Assembly (NCBI GenBank): GCA_001189335.2
Contig: LFJH01000008.1
Coordinates: 1-35,179, forward strand
Direction of reading: 5' to 3'
Length of the DNA: 35,179 nt
DNA from: Candidatus Paraburkholderia schumanniana
GTDB taxonomy: Bacteria > Pseudomonadota > Gammaproteobacteria > Burkholderiales > Burkholderiaceae
A program made the translations under genes and the position numbers. Within the stretch, counting starts at the first letter, position 1, and each line of letters starts with the position of its first letter. Shown here one piece after another: positions 8,709 through 19,479 of the stretch. The notes beneath the pieces are model-generated. The model searched no databases. It saw only the letters and a program-made list of their open reading frames with translations, and was not told the origin of the DNA.

Positions 8709-10142
8709 ATGACCGACACCGCCGCAGCCACGCCGTCCGACCGATCGCTCTCCATCATGCTTTGGCTCGTCGACACCGGCTTCTTCATGCAGACGCTGGA
8801 CGCGACGATCGTCAACACCGCGCTCCCCGCGATGGCCCGCAGCCTCGGCGAAGCGCCGCTGCGCATGCAGGGCGTCGTGATCGCCTACTCGCTCACGATG
8901 GCGATGATGATCCCAGTCTCCGGCTGGCTCGCCGACAGGCTCGGCACGCGGCGGGTATTCCTCAGCGCGATCCTCGTGTTCACCATCGGCTCGCTGCTGT
9001 GCGCCAATGCGCAATCGCTGCCGGCACTGGTCGCGTATCGCGTCGTGCAGGGCGTCGGCGGCGCGATGCTGCTGCCAGTGGAGCGCCTCGCCGTACTGCG
9101 CGTGTTTCCCGCGGAGCGGTACCTCTCGGCGCTGGCCTTCGTCGCGATTCCGGGTCTCATCGGCCCGCTCATCGGTCCGACGCTCGGCGGCTGGCTGGTT
9201 CAGATCGCGTCCTGGCACTGGATCTTCCTGATCAACGTGCCAGTGGGCGTGATCGGCTGTATCGCGACCCATCTGTACATGCCCGATAGCCGCAACCCGG
9301 CGACCGCGCGCTTCGATCTCGCCGGCTATCTGCTGCTCGCCGTCGGCATGGTTGCACTCACGATCTCACTCGACGGCCTGGCCGATCTCGGCCTGCAGCA
9401 CGCCATCGTGATCGTGCTGCTCGTGCTCAGCTTCGGCTGCTTCGTCGCCTATGGCCTGCACGCGACGCGCGCCGCCCAGCCAATCTTCTCGCTCGACCTC
9501 TTCAAGATCCACACCTTCAGCGTGGGGCTGCTCGGCAATCTGTTCGCGCGCATCGGCAGCGGCGCGATGCCGTATCTGATTCCGCTGCTGCTGCAGGTGA
9601 GCCTCGGCTACACGGCGTTCCAAGCGGGCATGATGATGCTGCCGGTCGCCGCCGCCGGCATGCTGTCCAAGCGCCTCGTCACGCGGCTCATCGAGACGCA
9701 TGGGTATCGGCGCGTGCTGGTGGTGAACACGGTGCTCGTCGGCCTGATGATGGCGAGCTTCTCGCTCGCGAGCGAGAATCAGCCGCTGTGGCTGCGGCTC
9801 GTGCAACTCGCGGTCTTCGGCGCCGTCAACTCGATGCAGTTCACCGCGATGAACACGCTCACGCTGAAGGATCTCGGCACCGGCGGCGCGAGCAGCGGCA
9901 ACAGTCTGTTTTCGCTCGTGCAGATGCTGTCGATGAGCCTCGGCGTGACCGTCGCCGGCGCGATTCTCTCGACCTTCACCAACCTGCTTCCGCGCGTCAC
10001 GGTGGCCAACTCGCTGCCAGCCTTCCACGCAACGTTCCTGTGCGTCGGCGCCATCACGGTGGCCACGGCATGGATCTTCGGCCAGCTCGCGCCCGAAGTG
10101 CGCTCGGCGAACAGAAAACCGGATCCGTCGGAATCGAACTGA
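8709..10142 (+). CDS. DHA2-family MFS multidrug transporter (MdtD-like)
   Basis: This is a proton-driven drug exporter of the inner membrane, 477 residues, with the many hydrophobic segments of the 14-helix DHA2 group. Motif C-like and DHA2 signatures are visible: FMQTLDATIVNTALPAMARSL in helix 1, VSGWLADRLGTRRVF in the loop 2-3 motif A, and GPLIGPTLGGWLVQ in helix 5. The wording is closest to the MdtD-like proteins of proteobacteria. ATG 8709 is chosen because it precedes helix 1 at the usual distance; the frame is open further upstream but that part overlaps the GntR gene. The phrase LLPVERLAVLR has Glu where relatives usually have a small residue, possibly a damaging change. The reading frame is otherwise intact, unlike its two upstream neighbours. 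Confidence 0.85.
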   Translation: MTDTAAATPSDRSLSIMLWLVDTGFFMQTLDATIVNTALPAMARSLGEAPLRMQGVVIAYSLTMAMMIPVSGWLADRLGTRRVFLSAILVFTIGSLLCANAQSLPALVAYRVVQGVGGAMLLPVERLAVLRVFPAERYLSALAFVAIPGLIGPLIGPTLGGWLVQIASWHWIFLINVPVGVIGCIATHLYMPDSRNPATARFDLAGYLLLAVGMVALTISLDGLADLGLQHAIVIVLLVLSFGCFVAYGLHATRAAQPIFSLDLFKIHTFSVGLLGNLFARIGSGAMPYLIPLLLQVSLGYTAFQAGMMMLPVAAAGMLSKRLVTRLIETHGYRRVLVVNTVLVGLMMASFSLASENQPLWLRLVQLAVFGAVNSMQFTAMNTLTLKDLGTGGASSGNSLFSLVQMLSMSLGVTVAGAILSTFTNLLPRVTVANSLPAFHATFLCVGAITVATAWIFGQLAPEVRSANRKPDPSESN

Positions 10143-10374
10143 AGCCAGCGCGGACCGGGTCACGCACCACGCCAGTGCCCGGCGCACACTCGCGCGGCGT
10201 GCGTTCCCGCGCGTGCGGCACGGTCGTCCAATCCGCACACCAATGCCCGTCCCATGTCAGCCCGATGCGCGCACCGTGCCGCTTGGATATTGAATTTGCA
10301 CGCTTTTTGCTCAGACGCCTGGGTGGCGATCCTGTAAACTATTTCATTAAGTTCACGCCTGATGCATCGACACC

Positions 10375-11649
10375 ATGAGCATGGTTGATCTCGACCCTCC
10401 CCGCTACCAGCCGCCCCGGCCCGTCGCCGGCGACGACGGATCGCGTCGCACCGTGCTGTACGGCGAGTACACCGTTTTCAGCGTGTTCCAGCCCGTGTTT
10501 TCCGTGTCGCACCGGCGCGCGATCGGTTATCACGCGTCGCTGCGCGCCCGCGACGACTCGCATCGTCACGTGCCGTCGCACGAAGTCTTCACGCAGGCCG
10601 CGCGGCGCGGCGATTTGCTCGAACTCGGCCGGCTCGCGGAATCGCTCCATCTGGGCAACTTCAACGCGTTCGACAGCCACGACGAATGGCTCTTCCTGAG
10701 CCTGCATCCCGCCGCGCTGATAGATATGAGCTACGGCGACGCGCTGCTCGCGTCGCTGAAGGACATCGGCTTGCCGCCGCAGCGCGTGGTGCTCGAAGTG
10801 CCCGAGCAGGCAGGCGGCGAGACGACGCGCTTTAGCGAGATCATCGATTCGCTGCGCAAGTTGGGCTTTCTCATCGCGCTGGACGGCTTCGGCGTGAAGC
10901 ATTCGAACATCGACCGCGTGTGGCAACTGCGGCCCGACATCGTGACGCTCGACCGCTGCATCCTGCAGCAGGCGACGGAGCATTCGCATATCGAGCGCGT
11001 GCTGCCGCGGCTCGTGTCTTTGCTGCACGAATCCGGGCAGCTCGTGCTGATGGGCGGCCTCGCGACCGAGCGCGACGCACTGATCGCGCTCGAATGCAAC
11101 GTCGATTTCGTCCAGGGCGCATATTTCGCGCAGCCGGGCGTCGAAGCCGTGCATCCGCAGGTCGCCGCGAACGCGATGGATGCGCTGCCCGCCGCCTCGC
11201 GCGAACGGATCGCCGCACGCGAGCGCGCGCAGGCGGTGCGTCTGGAGCCCTATGTGAGCGGGCTCGAACGCGCATCGGTCAAGCTGATGGAAGGCGCGAC
11301 ACTCGTCGCCGCGACGAGCGAACTGCTGCAACTCGCCGACACCGCCCGCTGCTTTCTGCTGGACCAGTCCGGACGGCAGATCGGCGACAACGTCGTGCCG
11401 GTCGTGCGCACGTCGCAGCGCGCGAAGCGCTTCAGCCCGCTGCTGCATTCCGAGGGCGCGAGCTGGGAGCGCCGGCCGTATTTCATCGAGGCACTGCGCG
11501 CGCCGGGCCGCGTGCATCTGACGCCGCCTTATCTGTCGATCAACGAGGCGCACCTGTGCGTGACTGCGTCGATCGCAGCGCAGACGCCGTACGGCCTGCA
11601 GGTGCTGTGCGTCGACATCAACTGGGAAGCGGCGCCGAAGCGCCGATGA
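10375..11649 (+). CDS. EAL-domain protein with degenerate active site and YkuI_C-like C terminus
   Basis: This 424-residue protein has an EAL fold at about 35-260 and a sensor-like domain at about 270-420 resembling the YkuI C-terminal PAS-like domain. EAL phosphodiesterases hydrolyse cyclic di-GMP, but the catalytic residues are largely gone. The EAL motif reads ASL at 54-56. The DDFG loop reads DGFG (170-173). The Lys of the K-I-D motif is Thr (TLD, 191-193). The two Glu of the E-G-V-E-T motif are Gly and Ala (MGGLAT, 226-231). The fold-defining VVLEVPE (138-144) and QGAYFAQP (247-254) remain. It is therefore more likely a binding or regulatory protein than an enzyme. No GGDEF domain or membrane segment is seen. 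ATG 10381 is an alternative start. Confidence 0.85.
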   Translation: MSMVDLDPPRYQPPRPVAGDDGSRRTVLYGEYTVFSVFQPVFSVSHRRAIGYHASLRARDDSHRHVPSHEVFTQAARRGDLLELGRLAESLHLGNFNAFDSHDEWLFLSLHPAALIDMSYGDALLASLKDIGLPPQRVVLEVPEQAGGETTRFSEIIDSLRKLGFLIALDGFGVKHSNIDRVWQLRPDIVTLDRCILQQATEHSHIERVLPRLVSLLHESGQLVLMGGLATERDALIALECNVDFVQGAYFAQPGVEAVHPQVAANAMDALPAASRERIAARERAQAVRLEPYVSGLERASVKLMEGATLVAATSELLQLADTARCFLLDQSGRQIGDNVVPVVRTSQRAKRFSPLLHSEGASWERRPYFIEALRAPGRVHLTPPYLSINEAHLCVTASIAAQTPYGLQVLCVDINWEAAPKRR

Positions 11650-11669
11650 GAACGCAAGTCTCTTCGGCG

Positions 11670-11822
11670 CTACGAGCGGCTATCGGACCCGGGGAGTAGA
11701 AGATCGAATCCCGCAAGCGCGAGCACGCCGGATAGCACGATGAGCGCGGCGCTATGGCGTCCGAAATACAGCAGTGCGGCTGCCAACCAGGCCGCAAGGC
11801 AGAGACCTGCAAAGCGTTTCAT
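11670..11822 (-). CDS. Small two-helix membrane protein (50 residues)
   Basis: A short reading frame on the minus strand encodes MKRFAGLCLAAWLAAALLYF, a charged turn GRHS, then a second hydrophobic stretch AALIVLSGVLALAGFDLLL and a polar tail PGSDSRS. Two transmembrane helices separated by a tight turn are likely. It lies between the 3' end of the EAL gene and the sodB terminator, with no overlap of either gene. The function is not recognised. Support is the codon-like composition and the clear amphipathic pattern; it could still be a chance frame. Confidence 0.55.
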   Translation of the reverse strand: MKRFAGLCLAAWLAAALLYFGRHSAALIVLSGVLALAGFDLLLPGSDSRS

Positions 11823-11892
11823 GATGGTGGTGCGGCGATTCAAAGCGGTATTTTAAGTTCGACGGGCCCATCGCGCAGAAGTGACCCCACGC

Positions 11893-11920
11893 AAAAAAAA
11901 CCCTCCGGAGAGGGCTTTTC
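11893..11920 (-). terminator. Rho-independent terminator of sodB
   Basis: On the minus strand a CCCTC-TCCG-GAGGG hairpin (plus-strand 11901-11914) is followed by eight T residues (11900-11893). It sits about 75 bases after the sodB stop. Confidence 0.85.
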
Positions 11921-11987
11921 TTGCGAAACCGGTCTCGTCGCAAAACCGGCCTTCGATCCAGCTCGAATCGCGCGAAGGACTGACGAC

Positions 11988-12569
11988 TTACGCGCCGAAG
12001 TTCTTCGCCGCGAAATCCCAGTTCACGATATTCCAGTAAGCCTCGATGAACTTCGGACGCGCATTGCGATAGTCGATGTAGTACGCATGCTCCCACACGT
12101 CGATGGTCACGAGCGGCTTCGCGTCCGTCGTGAGCGGCGTGGCGGCGTTGCTCGTCGACACGATATCCACCGTGCCGTCGGTCTTCTTCACGAGCCAGGT
12201 CCAGCCCGAGCCGAACGTGCCGGCAGCGACCTTTGCAAATTCTTCCTTGAACTTGTCGAAGGAACCGTACTTGGCGTTGATCGCGTCAGCCAGCGCACCG
12301 GTCGGCGCGCCGCCGCCCCTCGGCGACAGGCTGTTCCAGAAGAACGTGTGATTCCAGACTTGCGCGGCGTTGTTGAACACGCCACCCGACGACTTTTTCA
12401 CGATCTCTTCGAGAGGCATGTTCTCGTAATCGGTGCCCGGGATGAGCTTGTTCAGGTTGGTCACATAGGTCTGGTGGTGCTTGCCATAGTGATACTCGAG
12501 CGTTTCTTCCGACATGTGCGGAGCGAGCGCGTTCTTGTCGAACGGCAGCGGCGGGAGCGTATGTTCCAT
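11988..12569 (-). CDS. sodB: Superoxide dismutase [Fe]
   Basis: Cytoplasmic iron superoxide dismutase converts superoxide to oxygen and hydrogen peroxide. The 193-residue length is typical. The four metal ligands are visible: His in the N-terminal LEYHYGKHH segment, His in VWNHTFFW, and Asp and His in [13 protein letters not shown]. The phrase [13 protein letters not shown], with Gln in that position, is characteristic of the iron rather than the manganese form. The start is ATG 12569 ([10 protein letters not shown]), preceded by a good ribosome binding site (AAGGAAGG). The gene is monocistronic, with its own terminator at 11893-11920. Confidence 0.97.
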   Translation of the reverse strand: MEHTLPPLPFDKNALAPHMSEETLEYHYGKHHQTYVTNLNKLIPGTDYENMPLEEIVKKSSGGVFNNAAQVWNHTFFWNSLSPRGGGAPTGALADAINAKYGSFDKFKEEFAKVAAGTFGSGWTWLVKKTDGTVDIVSTSNAATPLTTDAKPLVTIDVWEHAYYIDYRNARPKFIEAYWNIVNWDFAAKNFGA

Positions 12570-12769
12570 GATGCGAGCCTTCCTTTCTATGTGGATTGTG
12601 GGACTGGGAGGAGTGAAACAGTAAATTATAGGCGAGTTGGGATAACCTAGCAAACCGTGTGCCCTTTATGAGAAAGATTGCTTTCGAATCACCCCGGACG
12701 GCGTAAAAAGTGCTCCCGCGAGCCTCCGCACACGCGTCAAACGTGCGCCCGCTCGCAAATCGCCCGGGC

Positions 12770-14137
12770 TCAGAAATCGTCTGACAGACGCGGTTGGACA
12801 TCGGCGAGCAGCACGTCCGCGGAACCTTCGGCCAGGCGCACCGTGAGCGGCCGCTTCAGCTTCAGCGCATTCGGCGCACGCAGGGCGCGGCCCGTTTGCG
12901 TGTCGATCAATGCAGCGTAGCCGCGCTCCAGTGTGCGCTGCGGGCTGAGCACCTGCAAGCGCGCCGCCAACTCCGAGACACACGCCTTCTCGCGATCCGC
13001 GCCACGCGCATACGCGCCCCGCAGGCGCTGCGACAGACGCAGCAGATGCTCGCGCCTTGCCGCGACGTCCGGACGCCTGCGCTGCCAGCGAAAATGCACC
13101 AGCGCGAAGTGCGCGCGGGCATCGCGCACGGGACGCGCCCCCGCCGCCACGAGACGGCTCGCCAGCTGCCGCAGATGCGCGCGTTGCCGCGCGAGCCGTT
13201 CGGCGGGACTCACGAGCCGGCGGGCGAGCCAGTCGAGTTGCTGCGCGCGGCGCTCCATCATCCGGCCGAAGCCGCGCGCCAGCGCCGCGTGACGATGATC
13301 GAGATCGCGCAGCAGCAGCACGCGCTGCGGGCTCACGAGCTCGGCTGCGGCGGTGGGCGTCGGCGCGCGCACGCCGGCGGCGAAGTCGGCGATGGTGAAA
13401 TCCGTCTCGTGACCGACGCCGCTCACCACCGGCAACGCGCTCGCCGCGATCGCGCGCGCCAGCACTTCCTCGTTGAACGCCCAGAGATCCTCGATCGATC
13501 CGCCGCCCCGACACACGATCAGCACGTCCACTTCGCGCCTTACGTTGGCGGCTTCGACCATCGCCGCGAGCTTCGCGCCGACGCCCGCGCCCTGCACCGG
13601 CGCCGGATACATGACGATCGGCACATGCGGCGCACGGCGCGCGAGCGTCGTGAGCACGTCGCGCAGCGCGGCCGCCTGCAGCGACGTCACGATGCCGATG
13701 CCGCGCGGATGCGCCGGCAACGCCCGCTTGCGCTCGGCGGCGAAGAGTCCTTCGGCTTCGAGCTGCGCCTTCAGGCGCAGAAACGCTTCGTAGAGGCGCC
13801 CCTGTCCCGTGCGCCGCACGGCTTCCACGTTGAGCTGCAGTTCGCCGCGCGGCTCGTACATCGTGACGAGCGCCCGCACTTCGATCTTGTCGCCCTCGCG
13901 CGGCATGAATTCGGCGTACTGCGCGCGGCCGCGGAACATGACGCAGCGCATCTGCGCGTTCGCGTCCTTGATGGAGAAGTACCAGTGGCCGCTGGCCGCA
14001 CGCGTGAAATTCGACACCTCGCCCGACACCCAGACGAGCGGAAACGACCGTTCGAGCATCGTGCCGATGGCGCGGTTGAGCACGGAAACGGGGATGACGG
14101 CGTCACCGCTTTGCGGCGGCAGGGAATGGGGAGTCAT
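12770..14137 (-). CDS. xseA: Exodeoxyribonuclease VII large subunit
   Basis: The large subunit of exonuclease VII, with XseB, degrades single-stranded DNA in both directions and takes part in mismatch repair and recombination. The protein has 455 residues, as usual. The N-terminal OB fold (about 10-110) shows [21 protein letters not shown] and [20 protein letters not shown]. The catalytic domain has [35 protein letters not shown] and [18 protein letters not shown]. The coiled-coil region (about 290-410) is rich in Arg, Gln and Leu, and the end [14 protein letters not shown] is the family's C-terminal motif. ATG 14137 (MTPHSLPP) is preferred over an upstream start at 14236. No xseB is in the window. 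Confidence 0.96.
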   Translation of the reverse strand: MTPHSLPPQSGDAVIPVSVLNRAIGTMLERSFPLVWVSGEVSNFTRAASGHWYFSIKDANAQMRCVMFRGRAQYAEFMPREGDKIEVRALVTMYEPRGELQLNVEAVRRTGQGRLYEAFLRLKAQLEAEGLFAAERKRALPAHPRGIGIVTSLQAAALRDVLTTLARRAPHVPIVMYPAPVQGAGVGAKLAAMVEAANVRREVDVLIVCRGGGSIEDLWAFNEEVLARAIAASALPVVSGVGHETDFTIADFAAGVRAPTPTAAAELVSPQRVLLLRDLDHRHAALARGFGRMMERRAQQLDWLARRLVSPAERLARQRAHLRQLASRLVAAGARPVRDARAHFALVHFRWQRRRPDVAARREHLLRLSQRLRGAYARGADREKACVSELAARLQVLSPQRTLERGYAALIDTQTGRALRAPNALKLKRPLTVRLAEGSADVLLADVQPRLSDDF

Positions 14138-14633
14138 GGCTGGATCGTAAGAGATGCTGGGCGCAACGTCCGACAGGCCTGATGGACAAAGGCCGCCGGA
14201 CAAGGTTCGCAAGTGTAACAAGTGTCCACACAGCAATACTTACCGACATGGCCATCGATAGTTCGCCGGAAGCTGCCGAGCTCGCCTTAAGTCGTTGAAT
14301 TTACAGCTGCTTTATTTCTCGAAAGCAACAACGGCCGAAGCAACACTTTCCTGACGCGGATTTGCGAACTCCGGGGCGCAAGTTCTTCACAGAGTTATCC
14401 ACAGACAGACGATGCATTGCGGCGGAAACCGTCTACGAAATGGCGACTGGCGCGCATGGCCTGCGCGTGCTAAAGTGCCGAGTTCCAGTACCGGCCGTCG
14501 CGGACGGGCGACTCGCTCGCGCGCCGCCGTCGCCGGACGATCCGTTCAACGCCGACCGAATCCGAGGAGCTGCCGTTGCACGCCACGCCGTACCCGATTT
14601 GTCTACCGCCAGCGTTCCGCGCGAAGGCGGTCC
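14138..14633. other. Intergenic region of 496 bases with one DnaA-box-like site
   Basis: No gene is recognised between the divergent xseA and lpxK. A perfect DnaA-box sequence TTATCCACA lies at 14395-14403. Isolated boxes occur by chance and no cluster, AT-rich stretch or dnaA/dnaN neighbour is present, so this is not an origin. The lpxK frame is open 74 codons upstream of its start, but that part has no recognisable protein character. In many betaproteobacteria an exbB-exbD pair precedes lpxK; none is present here. Confidence 0.5.
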
Positions 14634-15650
14634 ATGTCTGACTTCAAGCCGCCGATCGAGAACTTTCTCGCCCGGGAATGGCGCCGCCGCGGCCCGGTCG
14701 CGTGGGCACTGACGCCCTTCGCTTGCCTCTTCGGCGCAATCGCCGCAACGCGGCGCGCCTTCTACGAGCTGGGCTGGATCAAGCGCGTCGATCCGGGCGT
14801 GCCGGTCGTCGTCGTGGGCAACGTGATCGTCGGCGGGACGGGCAAGACGCCGACGGTCATCGCGCTGGTCGAGGCGCTGCGCGCCGCCGGTTTCCAGCCG
14901 GGTGTGATCTCCCGCGGCTACGGCGCCAAGGTCGCGAAGCCCACGAGCGTCTCGCCGAGCGCCGCCGCCGCGCAGGTCGGCGACGAGCCGCTGCTAATCG
15001 CGCGCCGTACGCACGCGCCGGTGTTCGTCTGCCCGGACCGCGTGGTGGCGGCGAAGGCGCTGCTCGCGGCGCATCCGAACGTCGACGTGCTCGTCTCCGA
15101 CGACGGTCTGCAGCACTATCGCCTTGCCCGAGCTTTCGAGCTCGTCGTGTTCGACGACCGCCTGGGCGGCAACGGCTTCCTGCTGCCCGCGGGTCCGCTG
15201 CGCGAGCCGATGTCGCGCCACCGGGACGCGACGCTCATCAACAGTCCGTACGACCGCACGCTGCCGCCGTGGCCCAACACGTTCGCGCTCGAGCTCGAAT
15301 CCGGCGACGCATGGCTGCTCGACGATCCCTCGGTGCGCCGCCCGCTCGCCGAGTTCGCGGGAGAGAAAGTGGTCGCGGCGGCGGGCATCGGTTCGCCCGA
15401 GCGGTTCTTCGCGACGCTGCGCGCAGTGGGCATCGCGCCGGCGACGCGGGCCTTTCCCGATCACTATTCGTATCGCGAGAATCCATTCTCTGGCGTGGAC
15501 GCCGACGCGATCCTGATCACCGAAAAGGATGCAGTAAAATTGGGTGCCTGGCGCGACGCACGCATCTGGGTCGTCCCGGTGCAAGCCGTGCTGAGACCGC
15601 GCCTCATCGCTCTTGTTGTGGAGAAACTCCGTGGACACACGTCTGCTTGA
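14634..15650 (+). CDS. lpxK: Tetraacyldisaccharide 4'-kinase
   Basis: LpxK phosphorylates the 4' position of the tetraacyldisaccharide lipid A precursor at the inner face of the inner membrane, the sixth step of lipid A synthesis. The 338 residues begin with an amphipathic/hydrophobic N-terminal helix ([20 protein letters not shown]) that anchors it to the membrane. The Walker A loop is [14 protein letters not shown] (about 62-75). Further family phrases are [44 protein letters not shown] and the C-terminal [14 protein letters not shown] 14634 is chosen by homology. The gene overlaps the next one by 20 bases and heads the operon lpxK-Trm112-kdsB. Confidence 0.96.
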   Translation: MSDFKPPIENFLAREWRRRGPVAWALTPFACLFGAIAATRRAFYELGWIKRVDPGVPVVVVGNVIVGGTGKTPTVIALVEALRAAGFQPGVISRGYGAKVAKPTSVSPSAAAAQVGDEPLLIARRTHAPVFVCPDRVVAAKALLAAHPNVDVLVSDDGLQHYRLARAFELVVFDDRLGGNGFLLPAGPLREPMSRHRDATLINSPYDRTLPPWPNTFALELESGDAWLLDDPSVRRPLAEFAGEKVVAAAGIGSPERFFATLRAVGIAPATRAFPDHYSYRENPFSGVDADAILITEKDAVKLGAWRDARIWVVPVQAVLRPRLIALVVEKLRGHTSA

Positions 15651-15837
15651 AATCCTCGTTTGCCCGATCTGCAAAGGCCCGCTCAGTTACGATCGCGCGG
15701 CGCAGGAACTCGTCTGCAGCACGGACAAGCTCGCCTACCCGATTCGCGACGGCATTCCCGTGATGCTCGTCGACGAAGCGCGCCAGACGGTCGAGGGCAC
15801 GCTCGTCGAGCCGATCAAGCCGGCCGGCGACGCCTGA
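15631..15837 (+). CDS. Trm112 family protein (YcaR-like)
   Basis: This is a small protein of 68 residues with a Trm112p-like fold. It begins [20 protein letters not shown], where the CPIC pair is half of a possible zinc site. The second half is weak: [20 protein letters not shown] has only one Cys. Bacterial Trm112/YcaR proteins are encoded next to lpxK and kdsB in many Proteobacteria, but their role is poorly defined. The start is GTG 15631, inside the lpxK 3' end, which indicates translational coupling. The kdsB start follows 10 bases after the stop. Confidence 0.9.
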   Translation: MDTRLLEILVCPICKGPLSYDRAAQELVCSTDKLAYPIRDGIPVMLVDEARQTVEGTLVEPIKPAGDA

Positions 15838-15847
15838 ACCTGCCGAC

Positions 15848-17588
<1,741 letters not shown>

Positions 17589-17613
17589 AGCGCGCTCCGC
17601 TTCGCGTTCCACG

Positions 17614-17642
17614 AAAACCCGCTCTCGATGAGCGGGTTTTTT
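17614..17642 (+). terminator. Rho-independent terminator after adk
   Basis: A perfect 10-bp stem AAAACCCGCT / AGCGGGTTTT (17614-17623 with 17631-17640) closes a 7-base loop and continues into a T run. Confidence 0.9.
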
Positions 17643-17787
17643 ATGTCCGCGAATTCGCATGAGCGATGTGCGAATTTGCAAACGCCCGCTTCGCTACAAT
17701 CGATGCGTTTCCCAAAAGGACAACCATCGGCGCGAGCGGCATCCACCCCTGCCCTCGCACGCACGAATCACATCAAGGAGAAGATAC

Positions 17788-18566
17788 ATGGAGATGCAAG
17801 GCAACGTCTTTCTGATCACTGGAGGCGCATCGGGCCTCGGCGCCGCGACTGCGCGGCTCGTCGCGGCGCTCGGCGGCAAGGTCGTGCTCGCCGACATGAA
17901 CGACGCGGCAGGCGTTGCGCTCGCGAAAGAACTCTCGGGCGTGTTCGAACTCTCGGGCGTGTTCGTCAAATGCGACGTGAGCCTGGAAAGCGACGGGCAG
18001 CAGGCCGTCGATGCCGCGACGAAGCTCGGCACGCTGCGCGGTCTCGTGAACTGCGCGGGCATCGCGCCGGCGGCGAAAACTGTCGGGCGCGACGGCCCGC
18101 ACGCGCTCGATCTCTTCTCGAAGGTGATTTCGGTGAATCTCATCGGCACCTTTTCAACATGATCCGGCTTGCGGCAAACGTGATGTCGAAGAACGAAGCG
18201 AATGCGGCGGGTGAGCGCGGCGTGATCGTGAACACGGCGTCGGTGGTAGGATACGATGGGCAGATGGGCCAGGCCGCCTATGCGGCGTCGAAGAGCGGCG
18301 TCGCGGGTATGACGCTGCCGATTGCGCGCGATCTGAGCAAGAGCGGCATCCGCGTGATGACGATCGCGCCCGGTCTCTTCGAAACGCCGATGCTGCTCGG
18401 CATGCCGAAGGAAGTGCAGGACGCGCTCGGCGCGATGGTGCCGTTCCCGCCGCGCCTCGGCAAGCCGGACGAATACGCGATGCTCGTCAAGCAGATCTTC
18501 GATAACCCGATGCTCAACGGCGAAGTCATCCGCCTCGACGGCGCCATCCGCATGCAGCCGAAGTGA
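17788..18566 (+). pseudogene. SDR-family 3-hydroxyacyl-CoA dehydrogenase (HSD17B10-like), frameshifted
   Basis: This is a short-chain dehydrogenase of about 250 residues, resembling type II 3-hydroxyacyl-CoA dehydrogenases of fatty-acid or branched-chain degradation. The NAD site [17 protein letters not shown] and the VNCAGIAP motif lie in the first frame. The catalytic Ser ([10 protein letters not shown]) and Tyr-Lys pair ([12 protein letters not shown]) lie in the second. The break is at 18151-18154, where TTTT stands for TT in the family phrase IGTFNMIRLA, giving a 2-base insertion. An in-frame 18-bp tandem duplication (17929-17964) repeats ELSGVF just before VKCDV. ATG 17788 has a ribosome binding site AAGGAG (17775-17780) at good spacing. 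The product would stop soon after the break, before the active site. Confidence 0.9.
17929..17964. repeat. 18-bp exact tandem duplication in the SDR gene
   Basis: The 18 bases at 17929-17946 (GAACTCTCGGGCGTGTTC) are repeated exactly at 17947-17964, adding the six residues of a second ELSGVF. Relatives have a single copy between the NAD-binding helix and the KCDV motif. The frame is kept, so this duplication alone does not inactivate the gene. Confidence 0.9.
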
Positions 18567-18580
18567 TGCTTCCCATCTGA

Positions 18581-18613
18581 AAACGGCGGGCTTCTTCCGA
18601 AGTCCGCCGTTTG
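18581..18613. terminator. Terminator hairpin between convergent SDR and sirB1 genes
   Basis: AAACGGCGG (18581-18589) pairs with CCGCCGTTT (18604-18612), with further pairing of CTTC and GAAG around a short loop. The T run is short on both strands, so its strength is uncertain. Confidence 0.6.
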
Positions 18614-18639
18614 CATTCAGTCGCCGTTTGCGTTCAGTC
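18606..18639. repeat. 17-bp tandem duplication spanning the sirB1 stop codon
   Basis: GCCGTTTGCATTCAGTC (18606-18622) is followed at once by the same 17 bases with one change, A to G (18623-18639), and by the first 7 bases of a third copy. On the minus strand each copy contains GGCGACTGA, the last codons and stop of sirB1. The gene end has therefore been duplicated without changing the protein. Confidence 0.85.
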
Positions 18640-19479
18640 GCCGTTTTGCTGGGTGCGCTGCCGCAACTCGTGCAGCTCGGTCTCGACGACCGTCGCGTCC
18701 TCGGCGTCGGGACGACTCTCGATGTAACGCTGCAGGTCTTCCAGTGCGGGACGCAGGTAATCGAGCCGCGCATACGCGAAGCCGCGATCGCGCACTTCCT
18801 CGATGCTGTTCGGCAGCGCGATCACGAGCCTCTGCTGAACCGCCAGCAGACGCTGCCAGCGCTCCGTCTGCAGGTAGATGCCCTTCAGATTGCGCAGCAT
18901 GCGCGCGACGATCTCGCGGCGCGTCGCGGGCTGCAAGAGCACGCGCAAGGCACTGCCGATCGATTCGCCCACGCGCTGAACGTAAGGCTCCAGCATCTCG
19001 ACCATCTGCCCTTCGGAGAGCGTCTGGCCGGTCGTCGGGTCGAGCATCAGATCCTGGCCGGGCGTCGCGACGCGCAGCAGGAAATGTCCCGGAAATGACA
19101 CGCCTCGCACGGGCAGTCCGAGCTGTTCCGCCATTTCCAGATAGACCACCGCAAGCGAGATGGGAATGCCGCGCCGGCGGCGCAGCACGACGTTCAGATG
19201 GCTGTTGTCGGGGTCATAGTAATCGTTCAGGTTGCTGGAGAAACCCAACTCGCGGAAGAAGTAACGATTGAGCGCATCGACCTTCTGCTTCGCGTCGGCA
19301 TCGTCGGGCATGCGGCGGCGGGCGCGCACGACGAGCTCGTCGATCTCCGCGAGCACCGCCTGCATGTCGAGATCGGGATACGCGTCCTGCGCGAGCGACA
19401 AGGCGGCCTCCGTGAGCGGAAGCGTTTCGTCGTCCGCCATCAGCGAAGAAAAGTAATCGAGGATACGCGTTGTCGTCAT
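18634..19479 (-). CDS. sirB1: SirB1 family protein (transglutaminase-like and tetratricopeptide)
   Basis: The 281-residue protein starts [20 protein letters not shown]. The central transglutaminase-like core shows FFRELGFSSNLNDYYDPDNS, RRRRGIPISLAVVYLEMAEQLGLPV and VSFPGHFLLRV. The C-terminal helices (about 200-275, MLRNLKGIYLQ, RGFAYARLDYLRPALEDL) resemble tetratricopeptide repeats. The Cys of true transglutaminases is replaced by Ser in GIPISLAVVY, as is common in this family. The role is not established; the family name comes from a Salmonella invasion-regulation gene. The start overlaps the murJ stop as TGATG, which indicates translational coupling with murJ. Confidence 0.9.
   Translation of the reverse strand: MTTTRILDYFSSLMADDETLPLTEAALSLAQDAYPDLDMQAVLAEIDELVVRARRRMPDDADAKQKVDALNRYFFRELGFSSNLNDYYDPDNSHLNVVLRRRRGIPISLAVVYLEMAEQLGLPVRGVSFPGHFLLRVATPGQDLMLDPTTGQTLSEGQMVEMLEPYVQRVGESIGSALRVLLQPATRREIVARMLRNLKGIYLQTERWQRLLAVQQRLVIALPNSIEEVRDRGFAYARLDYLRPALEDLQRYIESRPDAEDATVVETELHELRQRTQQNGD

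Noticed and set aside
14395-14403. A replication origin, suggested by the DnaA box TTATCCACA
   Set aside because: Only one box, no AT-rich unwinding region and no dnaA, dnaN, parAB or gidA nearby.
17929-17964. A phase-variable repeat controlling the SDR gene
   Set aside because: The unit is 18 bp, so copy-number change keeps the frame, and only two copies exist. Phase variation normally uses longer runs of units not divisible by three.
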